NCBI RefSeq assembly: GCF_001460935.1
Contig: NZ_LN906597.1
Location: forward strand, 1,880,314-1,944,313
Direction of reading: 5' to 3'
Length of the DNA: 64,000 bases
DNA from: Candidatus Ichthyocystis hellenicum
GTDB taxonomy: Bacteria; Pseudomonadota; Gammaproteobacteria; Burkholderiales; 2013Ark19i
The position numbers were made by a program, and so were the translations under genes. This document shows, in pieces, positions 8,448-18,600 of this stretch (positions are counted from its first letter, which is position 1; the number at the start of each line of letters is the position of its first letter). The notes below the pieces were generated by a model. It was not told the DNA's origin and did no database searches. It saw only the letters and a program-made list of their open reading frames with translations.

Positions 8448-11400
8448 ATGTATCTACATCATTCAAGCAATAATCTTACCACAAACAACATTGACGAAAA
8501 TATTAAAGATGAAATTTATGATATAAGTGATGGTCATGGACCCTATAAAGATAAAAGTGAAATTAACAATAAAGTATTTTATAATTGCTCTGGCACTATA
8601 CCAAAAAATGAGTTATCTCAGCGTTCTTTAAATTTTTGGACCCATGAAGAATCGTACCAAAACTACAATGAAGAAGAAAAATTATCACCACTTGATATAT
8701 TTAAATTAAATAAATTGGGCACATATAAGTTACCATCTAATAATTACAGTTTTAATCCTGATCAAATATATGCATCTAGTGCCGTAAAACGTCAATTCAT
8801 TGAAGATGAACCACTCTTAACAGAACCAAGCACCAAAAGATTAAAACTTAAACAAAGCACAGAAAACGAAAAAACTCATATATCATCACCAGGTTTTGCG
8901 GGAAAAATAATAACAGCCCCAAATACAACTTACTGTAAAATATTAGAACGGCCGATAATTAAAAGAGAGCTACGTATAAAATTGTGTCGTTGCAATACTA
9001 GAAATGGCACGTATGAAGAACAAGCTTGTGATACATCAAATTTAGCTTCTACAGAAAACATAACAAATATTTCAAGAAATTATGAAGAAGAATTACTTCC
9101 TCCCGATATATTTAAATTTACTAAATCAGATGAATCTGATTTATCATCCATATCTAGCACCGTAAAAAATAAACTAATTAAAGATGAGCCCCTTTCAATA
9201 GAATCAAGCTCCAAAAGATCAAACATCAATCAAAGAATAGACAGAGAAAAAAATATATCTTTTACAAAAAAAATAATAGCAATACCAAACTTAGAAAACA
9301 CTGGACAAACAGTACAAAATTCTCCCGATAATGGCATAACAATGGGAAAGCCGATAATTAAGAAAAAAGAACTACGTATAAAATTATATCGTTGCGATGT
9401 TGGACAAAGCATATATGCAGAACAAACTTGCAATGAATCATCCTTAACTTCTACAGAACAGACAACAAGTGCCTCAACCTCAAAAAATTATGAAGAAAAA
9501 TTACCGACTTCTGGTGTACTTACACTTAATAAATTTGATAAAGTTAATATACCATCATCAATTGACGGTTTTGACCCAACGTCTAATACTGAGAAACATA
9601 CATCTACTGAAAGTAAATTACTATCAATATCACAAAACCTAAAAAGAATAGAGTCTAAACAAATAACGATTAACGAAAATGAAATTAAAAAAAATATAAA
9701 GCTAAACTTTTATCGTCGTATAGATTCATGGCATAAAAAAACTAGTTCGAAAGTGATATATAGAAATGCCATTAAAAAAATAAATATTGATAATAACGAA
9801 TCATTTAAGGAAAGTGTATTAAAAAAAATTAGTAAATCCCTTAAAAAGAGAGATTTATTAAAGTCAACGTTTGACCTTTATAAAACTTATTCAAACATAC
9901 GCAAATATGCCCTGGATAAGATATCTCCATTGTTTGATGAGGATACAGTTGACTCAGATATACAGATAACCCCTGGAATGTCTATCTCAGATTTAAGATC
10001 AAGTTGCATATCAAATAATATGTTTTTTAAAAAATTACGAGAATATTGTGAAAAAATTATAGAAAATATAAGAGCAACCCCAAATGATTATTCACATCTG
10101 TTTCAACGCAATATTATCTTCAATCAGAGTGATCCTTCAAGTTCTACCAATACTAGGATCAGATTTTCTCTCAAGAGAGATGAAATTATCCCCAAATTAG
10201 AGAAATTAATCATAGATACAGTATCCGATTTGCCAAATAGTATTATTTACGAAATTGAAAGGCTAGATCAAAACAATATTGTAAGTGCTTTATTTTCGGA
10301 TGTTCATGGGGTACTAATATCAAAATCATCAATAAAAAGTTTAAACTTGTTATTTAATTCTAATAAACACAAATTTGTAAACGCAATATTTGATGATAAT
10401 TTAAATTTATTTCATGACTTGCTAGATAAAATAAGATATTTAGTAAGAAAATCTTGTGTATTTCATGAAGGAGTTTTTTTGCCAAATGAACCCACAGCAG
10501 AAGAACTATCTAATTACCTGTTGTCAGATATGTGTGGTTTATCTCCCAAGATTAATAAAGTACTCAATAAAAACACATCAAAACATAAAGAACCAATCGA
10601 TGACATTAGATTAAATGACAATTGTAAAAAATCTGTAGCAACTAACACAGCGTCAAAAAAAGAACTACAAACATCAGAATTAGATTTAACAATAGAAATA
10701 GGTAATACATCATCAAACTCAAAGGATATAGGAAATAAAAAATCGGTTACAGAAAATGTTGATCAATCAGAATACAGCACAATGACAAAAGAAATTAAAC
10801 TAAAGAAGTATCATAGAACTAACTTAATTTCTACAAAGATCACACCAAACATATACGAATATGCCATTAAAAAAGTTGTCGTAGATAATAATTTCCAGTT
10901 TAAGAATAGTGTATTAGAAGAATTAGGAACTTACATTACAAGCGAGGGTTTTACAAAATCATCTCTTGACCTTTCCGTAACTTATTCAAATGTTCGCAAA
11001 TATGTTTTAGAAAAAGTTCGTCCATACGTTAGTGATAATGTAATCAATGCAGATATATTGATCACTCCTGGAATGTCTCTATCTGACATAAAAAACAGCT
11101 CAATATCAAATAATGTTTTCTTTGAAAAACTACATAAAAAATGTGAGAAAATTGTAAAAGACATACACTTAATTCCTGAGAGTAATTTTTTGAGTATTAT
11201 TCAAAACTACATTTATTTTAATTCAATTAATCGCATTAGAATCGATTATAAAAAAAACAAACTTTGCTCAGAAGCAAAGTCATTAATTACTGAAACAATA
11301 TCCAATTTACCCACTGCTATTATTAATGAACTTAAAAAATTCAAGCGAAGTGAGGTTATAAATAGTTTATTTTCTAATATACATGGCGTACACCTCACTA

Positions 11401-12782
11401 AATCTTTAGAAAAAGATATAAGATTATTCTTTAGTTATAACAAACTTCGCAATAATAATATTGTCAATTTAAATTTTCTTAACAATTTACTCACAAAACT
11501 ACTAAGCATAGTAATAAAATCCCCTGTATTACACGAAGAAAAAATATTTTTCTTAGGAGAATCTACAGCAAAATCACTATCTAAATATTTATTATCAGAT
11601 ATGTATGAGATTCCATTAAAATTACATAAAAAAATTCTACTACAGAAGAATATCAAGGACAAAATATTAGATAGTAATTATAAAAAAAATGTAGCGATTA
11701 ATATTTCTGATAGTATTAAATTACCATTATTAGAAAAATCAATACTCATGCCTCGACAAAAATACCAATGGAGCAATGATCGTATATCGTCTTTAAATAT
11801 ATATAAACTAGCTCTGTCAATGATTGATATTGACAGAGGAAATTTTGAAAATTATGTCATTAATAAGGTCAAAAAAAAGCATCTATCTAACAAATGCCTT
11901 AGAAATAAAGGAAAAATTAATATTGATCTTTCTACAACATATGATAATGTCAAAAATTACATTTTGGAAATGTTTCAACCTTTCCTAAAAGGCATTGAAG
12001 GAGAAATAAAAGAAAAAATCAAACCATTTCATGGTATGACTATAGATGAACTAAGACGTACATACACGTCAAACAAGAAATTCTTTAGCAGATTGCGTGG
12101 ATTTTGCACCAAACTAATTAGTCGCATTAAAAATTGTAGAGATACCACATTGATCGATCTAATTCAATGCCGCATTCATTTAGAAACAAAAACATTACAA
12201 ATAGAAATGAGAAAAAAAAGAAGAATTGAATTTCATGACTGTATAGCTAATATGTTAATCAGTAATATTTCAAATGCATCAATTCTAATTATTGATGCAA
12301 TTAAATTAATTCCTCAATATAAAATTGTGGAGGAATATTTTTCTAATTTTTGCGACATGTATCTTGATAATGAATCTTTGCTGAAAGTTAAATCAATATT
12401 TGATTGCCTGCAAGAAAAAATAATTAACGACCGTTTGTTAAGAGAATTGGCAGATAAAATTTCCTTGGATATTATTGATAAATCCGGAAAAAGAAATAGA
12501 ATACCCAAGATCATCAATAGCCACATAGTTTGTGGAAAATTGTCTACTTACGGCTATATAAGAAGATTATTAAAAGAAGAGTTTCCTACGCTTAAAGATA
12601 AGCTAAGTGATCCTATTATGATTATAAATAAAAATAAAATTGAAATTGCAGATCAAAAAATAAGAGATCATATATTTGATAGAATTAGATCAAGCCTAAT
12701 TGAAGAATCCATAAAATCATATAACAAATTATGCGTTAAAAAATACAAATTGTACAAATCAAAAATGGAAACTAAAAAATAG
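8448..12782 (+). CDS. Array-family protein with a triplicated head, the longest copy (copy 3)
   Basis: 1444 residues from ATG 8448 (MYLHHSSNNL). A GTG 15 nt upstream in frame is less consistent with its neighbours. The extra length lies in the head. A first PLDIFKL (81-87) is followed by IIKRELRIKLCRC (170-182). A second PPDIFKF (218-224) is followed by KKKELRIKLYRC (305-316). A third degenerate head (NYEEKLPTSGVLTLNKFD, 347-364) then leads to R1 at about 411. R2 begins near residue 776 (IYEYAIKK about 800), and R3 has IYKLALSMIDID near 1118. R1, R2, R3 and the tail are otherwise complete. The repeated head suggests slippage or unequal crossing-over confined to this segment. Function is unknown. 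Confidence 0.9.
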   Translation: MYLHHSSNNLTTNNIDENIKDEIYDISDGHGPYKDKSEINNKVFYNCSGTIPKNELSQRSLNFWTHEESYQNYNEEEKLSPLDIFKLNKLGTYKLPSNNYSFNPDQIYASSAVKRQFIEDEPLLTEPSTKRLKLKQSTENEKTHISSPGFAGKIITAPNTTYCKILERPIIKRELRIKLCRCNTRNGTYEEQACDTSNLASTENITNISRNYEEELLPPDIFKFTKSDESDLSSISSTVKNKLIKDEPLSIESSSKRSNINQRIDREKNISFTKKIIAIPNLENTGQTVQNSPDNGITMGKPIIKKKELRIKLYRCDVGQSIYAEQTCNESSLTSTEQTTSASTSKNYEEKLPTSGVLTLNKFDKVNIPSSIDGFDPTSNTEKHTSTESKLLSISQNLKRIESKQITINENEIKKNIKLNFYRRIDSWHKKTSSKVIYRNAIKKINIDNNESFKESVLKKISKSLKKRDLLKSTFDLYKTYSNIRKYALDKISPLFDEDTVDSDIQITPGMSISDLRSSCISNNMFFKKLREYCEKIIENIRATPNDYSHLFQRNIIFNQSDPSSSTNTRIRFSLKRDEIIPKLEKLIIDTVSDLPNSIIYEIERLDQNNIVSALFSDVHGVLISKSSIKSLNLLFNSNKHKFVNAIFDDNLNLFHDLLDKIRYLVRKSCVFHEGVFLPNEPTAEELSNYLLSDMCGLSPKINKVLNKNTSKHKEPIDDIRLNDNCKKSVATNTASKKELQTSELDLTIEIGNTSSNSKDIGNKKSVTENVDQSEYSTMTKEIKLKKYHRTNLISTKITPNIYEYAIKKVVVDNNFQFKNSVLEELGTYITSEGFTKSSLDLSVTYSNVRKYVLEKVRPYVSDNVINADILITPGMSLSDIKNSSISNNVFFEKLHKKCEKIVKDIHLIPESNFLSIIQNYIYFNSINRIRIDYKKNKLCSEAKSLITETISNLPTAIINELKKFKRSEVINSLFSNIHGVHLTKSLEKDIRLFFSYNKLRNNNIVNLNFLNNLLTKLLSIVIKSPVLHEEKIFFLGESTAKSLSKYLLSDMYEIPLKLHKKILLQKNIKDKILDSNYKKNVAINISDSIKLPLLEKSILMPRQKYQWSNDRISSLNIYKLALSMIDIDRGNFENYVINKVKKKHLSNKCLRNKGKINIDLSTTYDNVKNYILEMFQPFLKGIEGEIKEKIKPFHGMTIDELRRTYTSNKKFFSRLRGFCTKLISRIKNCRDTTLIDLIQCRIHLETKTLQIEMRKKRRIEFHDCIANMLISNISNASILIIDAIKLIPQYKIVEEYFSNFCDMYLDNESLLKVKSIFDCLQEKIINDRLLRELADKISLDIIDKSGKRNRIPKIINSHIVCGKLSTYGYIRRLLKEEFPTLKDKLSDPIMIINKNKIEIADQKIRDHIFDRIRSSLIEESIKSYNKLCVKKYKLYKSKMETKK

Positions 12783-12850
12783 TAGTTCAAATTTATACTA
12801 CATGGTTATATGTAATAACCGCCATCAGAAACATAATTTCAAAAAATTTA

Positions 12851-12880
12851 TTTCCATAGTAATTAAGATCAATGTATAAT
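12851..12880 (+). promoter_or_regulatory. Family promoter of the 12917 gene
   Basis: TTTCCA, 18 nt, then TATAAT (12875-12880), 36 nt before ATG 12917. This copy has the consensus bacterial -10 hexamer, which supports reading TACAAT in the others as a -10. Confidence 0.75.
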
Positions 12881-12916
12881 TTCTCGAAGTGAATCATACC
12901 TTGGGTTTTATTGTAT

Positions 12917-15397
12917 ATGTATACTCGCTGTTCAAGCAATGGTTTTAGTACATCAGTTATTGGTGAAAAGAACAATGTTAAAAGTAAGCTGGTAGAAATA
13001 GTTACCAATCATATCTCTTGTAAAAATCAATATCCAGATAGTAATAAAAGCTTTGTATCCAAGGATTATTTATCCCAACATTTATTAAACTTTGGCACTC
13101 ATGAAGAACTATATCAAGATGATAATTATCAAGAAAAATTATTAACTCCCGATATATTTAAATTGACTAAACCAGATGAATCTAATTTATCGTTTAGAAC
13201 TTACAGTTCTGGAACTGAAGAAACGTCGACATCTAGTGCTATAAAACGTACCTTCATTGAAGACAAATCGCTATCAAAATCACCAACCTCCAGAATGTTA
13301 TGCTTCGATCAATACATGGACAACAAAAATGTAATTAAAAAAAATATAGTCCTAAATTCATATACTCGCAGCACTTTGTGGCATAAAAAAAGCAACTCAA
13401 TGATGGTATATCTAGATGTCATTAAAAAAATAGATATTGATCCTAATGGGTTATTAAGGAACAGCGTACTAGAGAAGATGAGTAACAATATTAAGAAAAA
13501 ATATTTGGTAAAATCTGTTGACATTTCCGCAACCTATTCTAATATACGTAAATACGCCTTGGATAGAGTATCTTCGATGATTAATGAAGATATCGCGGGT
13601 TTAGATATAACGATAACTCCTGGAATGTCTATTTCTGACTTAAGATCAAGTTGCATATCAAATAATAATTTCTTTAGAAAACTACAAGAGTGCTGTGAAA
13701 AAATTACAGAAAATATAAAATTAGCTCCAGAAAATTTCTTGTCACACATATTTCAATCTTGTGTTATTGTACATGTGGATAATTTATTGGACCCAACCAA
13801 CAATAAGATTAAGTTGTATCATAAAAAAGACGAACTTATCCCAAAATTAAAAGAATTAATATTAAATACCATATCTAATTTACCAAACAGTATTATCTGT
13901 GAAATTGAAAAATTAGATCAAAACAATATTGTAAATTCTTTATTTTCAAAAATTCATGGCGTACTGGTATCAAAATCATTGATAAAAAATTTAATCTTGT
14001 TCTTTAATTCCAATAAAAATATATTTATAAACATAAAATTTGCTGATAATTTAAACCAGTTCAATGAATTACTTGATAAAATAGTTAATATAGTAAGAAC
14101 ATATTGTATATTTCATGAAGGGGTTTTTTTGCCAGATGAATCCACGTCGAAACAGTTATCTAGATACTTGTTGTCAGACATGTGTGGATTATCAACCAAC
14201 TTTCATAAAAAATTTAAATTGTCTGTTCAAAATGTATCGGCATTTCAAGAGTCAGTTGATAATATTAGGCTAGAAAGCAATTATACAAATAACTCAGTAA
14301 CCAATGAATCGGCTAAAAAAGAACCAGATGTAACAAATACAGAACTCATACTATGTCAAAAATCAAAACGTAACTCAGTTTTTGCACCATCTTTAAATAT
14401 ATACGAACTAGCTGCTTCAACTATTGATATCAACAAAGGAGATTTTGATGAATCTTTCATGGATAATTTAAAGCGCTATCCGTTAATGAAAGAATATTTT
14501 AATAAAAAAGAAAAAGTTAATATAGACCTTTCTACAACGCATAGTCATGTCAAAAATTATATTTCGGAAACACTTTACGATTTTGTGAAAAAAATTGAAA
14601 AAAAAATAGAACCTCTTCCTGGCATGACGATAGAAGAATTAAGATTAGCCCATATATCAAATGAAGAATTCTTTGATAAATTGCACAAATTTTGCTTTGA
14701 GGTAATCAATAGCATCAAAAATTGCAGTGATACTATGTTAATAGATCTGATGCAGCGTAACGTATATTTAGAAACAGAAACAGAAGCAGAAGCAGTAAAG
14801 GTTGTAAAAATTAATAAAAAAATAAAGATTTCATTTCGTGAACAAATAGAGAATTTACTAATTAGAAATATTTCAAATGCATCGGAAATAATTGTAAGTG
14901 CAATTAAACTAATACCAGACTCTAAAATCATAGAAGGATACTTTTCTCATTTTCATAACATCTATATTTACAATAAATCTTTACTGAGACTAAAATCAGC
15001 ATTTAATTTTGTACAAGAAAAAGTGATTAATGACCACTTGTTAATAGAATTAGCTGATAAAATTTCCCTAAAAATGATTAACAAAATGGGGGGGAAAAGT
15101 ATCATAAAAGGACACGTGGTACGCAAGATCGTAAACAATAACATAATTTGCGGTAAACTATCCACATACAATTACATAAGAAAATTAGTAGGAGAAGAAT
15201 TATGTATACCTAAAGCAGGTCTAAGTGACCATATCATAGTTGTCAATAACAATAAAATTGAAATTGCAGATAAAAAGACAAGAGACGAAATATTTGGTGG
15301 CATTAGATCAGACTTAATTGCAAAAACTGTAAAATCATACAACGATTTATGCATTGAAATATACAAATCCAGAATAAGAAATAAAAAATTATATTAA
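12917..15397 (+). CDS. Array-family protein lacking the middle module (copy 4)
   Basis: 826 residues from ATG 12917 (MYTRCSSNGF). Head and R1 are complete (VIKKIDID about 165-172, ITPGMSISDLR, FHEGVFLP). After R1 and a linker of about 60 residues ending KKEPDVTNTELILCQKSKR, the protein passes directly to R3 (IYELAASTIDINKGDF, near 494) and the C-terminal tail. R2, about 290 residues in its neighbours, is absent, yet the frame is intact, so the deletion was in frame and the shorter protein may still be made. A G7 run at 15088-15094 lies in the tail region and would frameshift if it slipped. There is no IKLYRC unit in the head. Function is unknown. Confidence 0.88.
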   Translation: MYTRCSSNGFSTSVIGEKNNVKSKLVEIVTNHISCKNQYPDSNKSFVSKDYLSQHLLNFGTHEELYQDDNYQEKLLTPDIFKLTKPDESNLSFRTYSSGTEETSTSSAIKRTFIEDKSLSKSPTSRMLCFDQYMDNKNVIKKNIVLNSYTRSTLWHKKSNSMMVYLDVIKKIDIDPNGLLRNSVLEKMSNNIKKKYLVKSVDISATYSNIRKYALDRVSSMINEDIAGLDITITPGMSISDLRSSCISNNNFFRKLQECCEKITENIKLAPENFLSHIFQSCVIVHVDNLLDPTNNKIKLYHKKDELIPKLKELILNTISNLPNSIICEIEKLDQNNIVNSLFSKIHGVLVSKSLIKNLILFFNSNKNIFINIKFADNLNQFNELLDKIVNIVRTYCIFHEGVFLPDESTSKQLSRYLLSDMCGLSTNFHKKFKLSVQNVSAFQESVDNIRLESNYTNNSVTNESAKKEPDVTNTELILCQKSKRNSVFAPSLNIYELAASTIDINKGDFDESFMDNLKRYPLMKEYFNKKEKVNIDLSTTHSHVKNYISETLYDFVKKIEKKIEPLPGMTIEELRLAHISNEEFFDKLHKFCFEVINSIKNCSDTMLIDLMQRNVYLETETEAEAVKVVKINKKIKISFREQIENLLIRNISNASEIIVSAIKLIPDSKIIEGYFSHFHNIYIYNKSLLRLKSAFNFVQEKVINDHLLIELADKISLKMINKMGGKSIIKGHVVRKIVNNNIICGKLSTYNYIRKLVGEELCIPKAGLSDHIIVVNNNKIEIADKKTRDEIFGGIRSDLIAKTVKSYNDLCIEIYKSRIRNKKLY

Positions 15398-15428
15398 TGA
15401 ATGTATCGTTATCTATAAATCTTTTATC

Positions 15429-15556
15429 TTACTGTAAAGGCTATTAATGAAAACAAAAACATTAAATAAGATAAAACAAAAAAACAAACAACATAAATAC
15501 TATTATCAATAACCATATCATATATAATTGAAACTAGCATAAATTCATACAAAATA
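15429..15556 (+). pseudogene. Collapsed relic of another array gene in the spacer
   Basis: Three pieces in gene order are fused. Bases 15429-15466 match the start of the 4730 gene (coding TVKVIDENKTIK) with about 5 differences in 38. Bases 15488-15520 match its distal part (coding NINTIINNHI). Bases 15521-15556 match the family's last helix (coding LIETTIKSYNK). More than 3 kb between the pieces is gone and stops interrupt all frames. No promoter element precedes it. Confidence 0.6.
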
Positions 15557-15586
15557 TTTACACTAAAATTAAGATCGATGTACAAT
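15557..15586 (+). promoter_or_regulatory. Family promoter of the 15631 gene
   Basis: TTTACA, 18 nt, then TACAAT (15581-15586), 44 nt before ATG 15631. An in-frame ATG at 15589 begins only 3 nt after the -10 and would lie upstream of the expected transcription start. Confidence 0.75.
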
Positions 15587-15630
15587 TCATGCTAACATGT
15601 TGCTGGTTACCATTTAGATTTAGTTATTAC

Positions 15631-18600
15631 ATGAACGCACATTTTTCTACAGATAGCTCTATTGTCAACAATATAGATGAAAATAAAAATATTAAAAATA
15701 ATGAAATTTATGACAATGCTGATGATAATGCAGCTTATGAAGACAAACATATGAGTAATAACCAAGGTTGTTACTTGAGCTCGACTATTCTACCAAAACA
15801 TGAGCAATCTTGCCGCTTTTTAAGTATACATACTCAGGATGACCTATGCCAAGATAATTATTACCAGGAAAAGTTATTGCCTCTTGATATATTTAAATTA
15901 GGCGGATATAACTTATTATCTAAAACTAATAGGTTTGATAATAATAAACCAGATTCGCTTTATGCTGCAAAACATACACTTATTGAAGACGAACAACTAT
16001 CAACAGAACCACATCCTAAAAGAATAGACATTAAAATACTGACGGATGATGAAAAAACACACGCATCAGCATCACCAGATTTTACAGAACAAGCAATAAA
16101 AGATTCTAGTATGGAACATATTGAACAAACAGCACAAACCTACCCTATCAGCAACGAAAATTCTATTAAAAAAGATATAGGATTAAAATCATATGCTCGT
16201 AGCAGTTTATGTAATACAAAATATTACCCAAGAACACTCTATAGAGATGCTATTAAACAAATAGATATTGATAGTAATGGGTTATTTAAGAAATATGTAT
16301 TAGAAAAAATGGCCAAAGACCTTAAAAGAAGAAATTTATTAGAATCATCTATAGACCTTTCTGCAACTTATTCAAACATAAGAAGATATACCTTGGACAA
16401 ACTCTCCTCATTACTTAATGATGATCTGATTGATTCAGATGTATTAATAACTCCTGGAATGTCTATTTCAGATTTAAGATTAACTTTCATATCAAATAAA
16501 TATTTTTTTAAAAAACTAAGAGACAATTGCAATCAAATTGCAGAAGATACAAGGGCAACTCCAAGTGACTGTTTATCACATGTGTTTCAATGTCGTATTA
16601 TTTTCAATATTAGTAATCATTTAAATTCAGCTAATACCCGGGTTAAGTTTTATCCCCAAAAGAATAAATTTCTCCAGGAATTAAAGGAGCTGATTATAGA
16701 CACAATATCTAATTTACCCAACAATATTATTTATGCAATTAAAAATATCAATCAAAGAAATATTGTGAATGCTTTGTTTTCAAAAATTCATGGAGTACTA
16801 ATATCAAAATTATTGATAAAAAATTTAAAATCATTACCCAATAATGAAAACAAATTTAGTGGAAGATTTCATGATAATTTAAATTTACTAAATGATTTTC
16901 TTGCAAAAATAGGAAATCTGGTAAGAGTGTCTTGCATATTTCATGACGGAGTTTTTTTGCCAAATGAATCTACGGTAGAAAAACTATCCAAATACATATT
17001 GTCAGATATGTATGGCATACCATCCGTAGTCCATAAAAGTCTTAATCTGTGCGATGAAAGTATACACAAATCTCAAGGATCAAGTTGTAACATTGAGTTG
17101 CCATCGGAATCAATGGACCCTAAAAGGGAAAAAACTAGAAATGATTGTGAACATGCACAAGTAAAAACAACATCGCTTATAAAAAATACTCATCAATCAA
17201 AACAACACATAATAACAAAGGAACTTAATATGAGATATTATTATAAAATAAATTTATTTACTGCAGATCTTACAACCATATATGAGACCGCCATCAAAAA
17301 AATAAATATTGATAACAACAAGACATTTAGGAATAGTCTATTAAAGAAAATAGGTAGTTATATTGCATCTAAAGGTATCATAGAATCATCCATTAACCTT
17401 TCTAGAACTTATTCGAATGTTTGTCGATATGTTTTGGATAAAGTCTCTCCTTACATTAGTAACATTATTACCACCACAGATACATTGATAACTCCTGGAA
17501 TGTCATTATCAAGCATAAAAAATAATTGCATATCAAATAAATCTTTTTTCGAGAAACTGAACAAAAAATGTGAAGAAATTGTAGAAAGCATAAATGTAAT
17601 TCCTGATTATTATTTTTCAATAATTATTCAAAATTACATCTGTGATTCAAATAAATCTTTAAAAATTAGTCAGAAGAAAACTAAACTTTACCCAGAAATA
17701 AAATCATTAATCACAGAAACGATATCTAATTTACCAAATAATATTATTCATGAACTTAAAAAATTTAATCAAAGTGAGACAGTGAACGGTTTATTTTTAG
17801 ATATACACAGCGTATATGCACAAAAATCCTTAATAAGAAATGCGCTATTATTATTTAATTACAACAAACTTCCTAACAACGATCCCATTGCTAATTTAGA
17901 TTTACTTAATAATTTACATACAAAGCTATTAAATCAAGTAATACTGTCCCCAATATTACACGAAGGAAAAATATTTTTTCCAGGAGAATCCACAGCAAAA
18001 TTACTTTCTAAATACCTATTATTAGATATGTACAATATTCCATTCAAATTTCATAAAAAACTCGTACCATATAAACATATTAGTGACAACATATTGATGA
18101 ATGATTGTGAAAAAAATTCCACTACTCTAATTAATACTTCTGATAATATAGAATCAGCGTCATTAGCAAAACCAGTTCTCATTCCGCATAAAAGTTCAAA
18201 GTGGAACCCTGATCTTATATCTTCTTCTATTATATATGAAGAAGCTTTGTCACTGGCTGATATTGACAAAGGAGATTTTGAAAATTCTTTCGTAGATAAA
18301 ATTAAGAACTATTCCACAGTTAAAAGATATTCAATCAAAAAAGAGGAAATTAATGTTGACCTTTCTATAACTTATTATCGCATAAAAAATTATATTTCCA
18401 AGATATTGCAACCATTTTTTAAAAAAATTGAAGAGAGAATAAAACCTGTTTGCAACATGACTATGGATGAATATAGATTATCATATATATCAAATGAAGA
18501 ATTTTTTGATAAATTGCGTAAATTTTGCACTAAAACTGTAACTGGAATTAAAAATATCAGTGACTCTAAGTTAAACGACATGATACAAAATTCTGTACGG

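Noticed and set aside
12804-12820. Hairpin GGTTAT/ATAACC after the 8448 gene as a terminator
   Set aside because: The stem is only 6 bp, AT-rich and without a T run, and it is not shared by the other spacers. No convincing intrinsic terminator was found anywhere in the array.
15589-15630. Upstream in-frame start of the 15631 gene (and equivalents at 4697, 8433, 12911, 19309, 43745 and 51319)
   Set aside because: These starts lie within or too close to the promoter element, or give N-termini that do not align with the other copies. The downstream ATG restores a common start and leader length.
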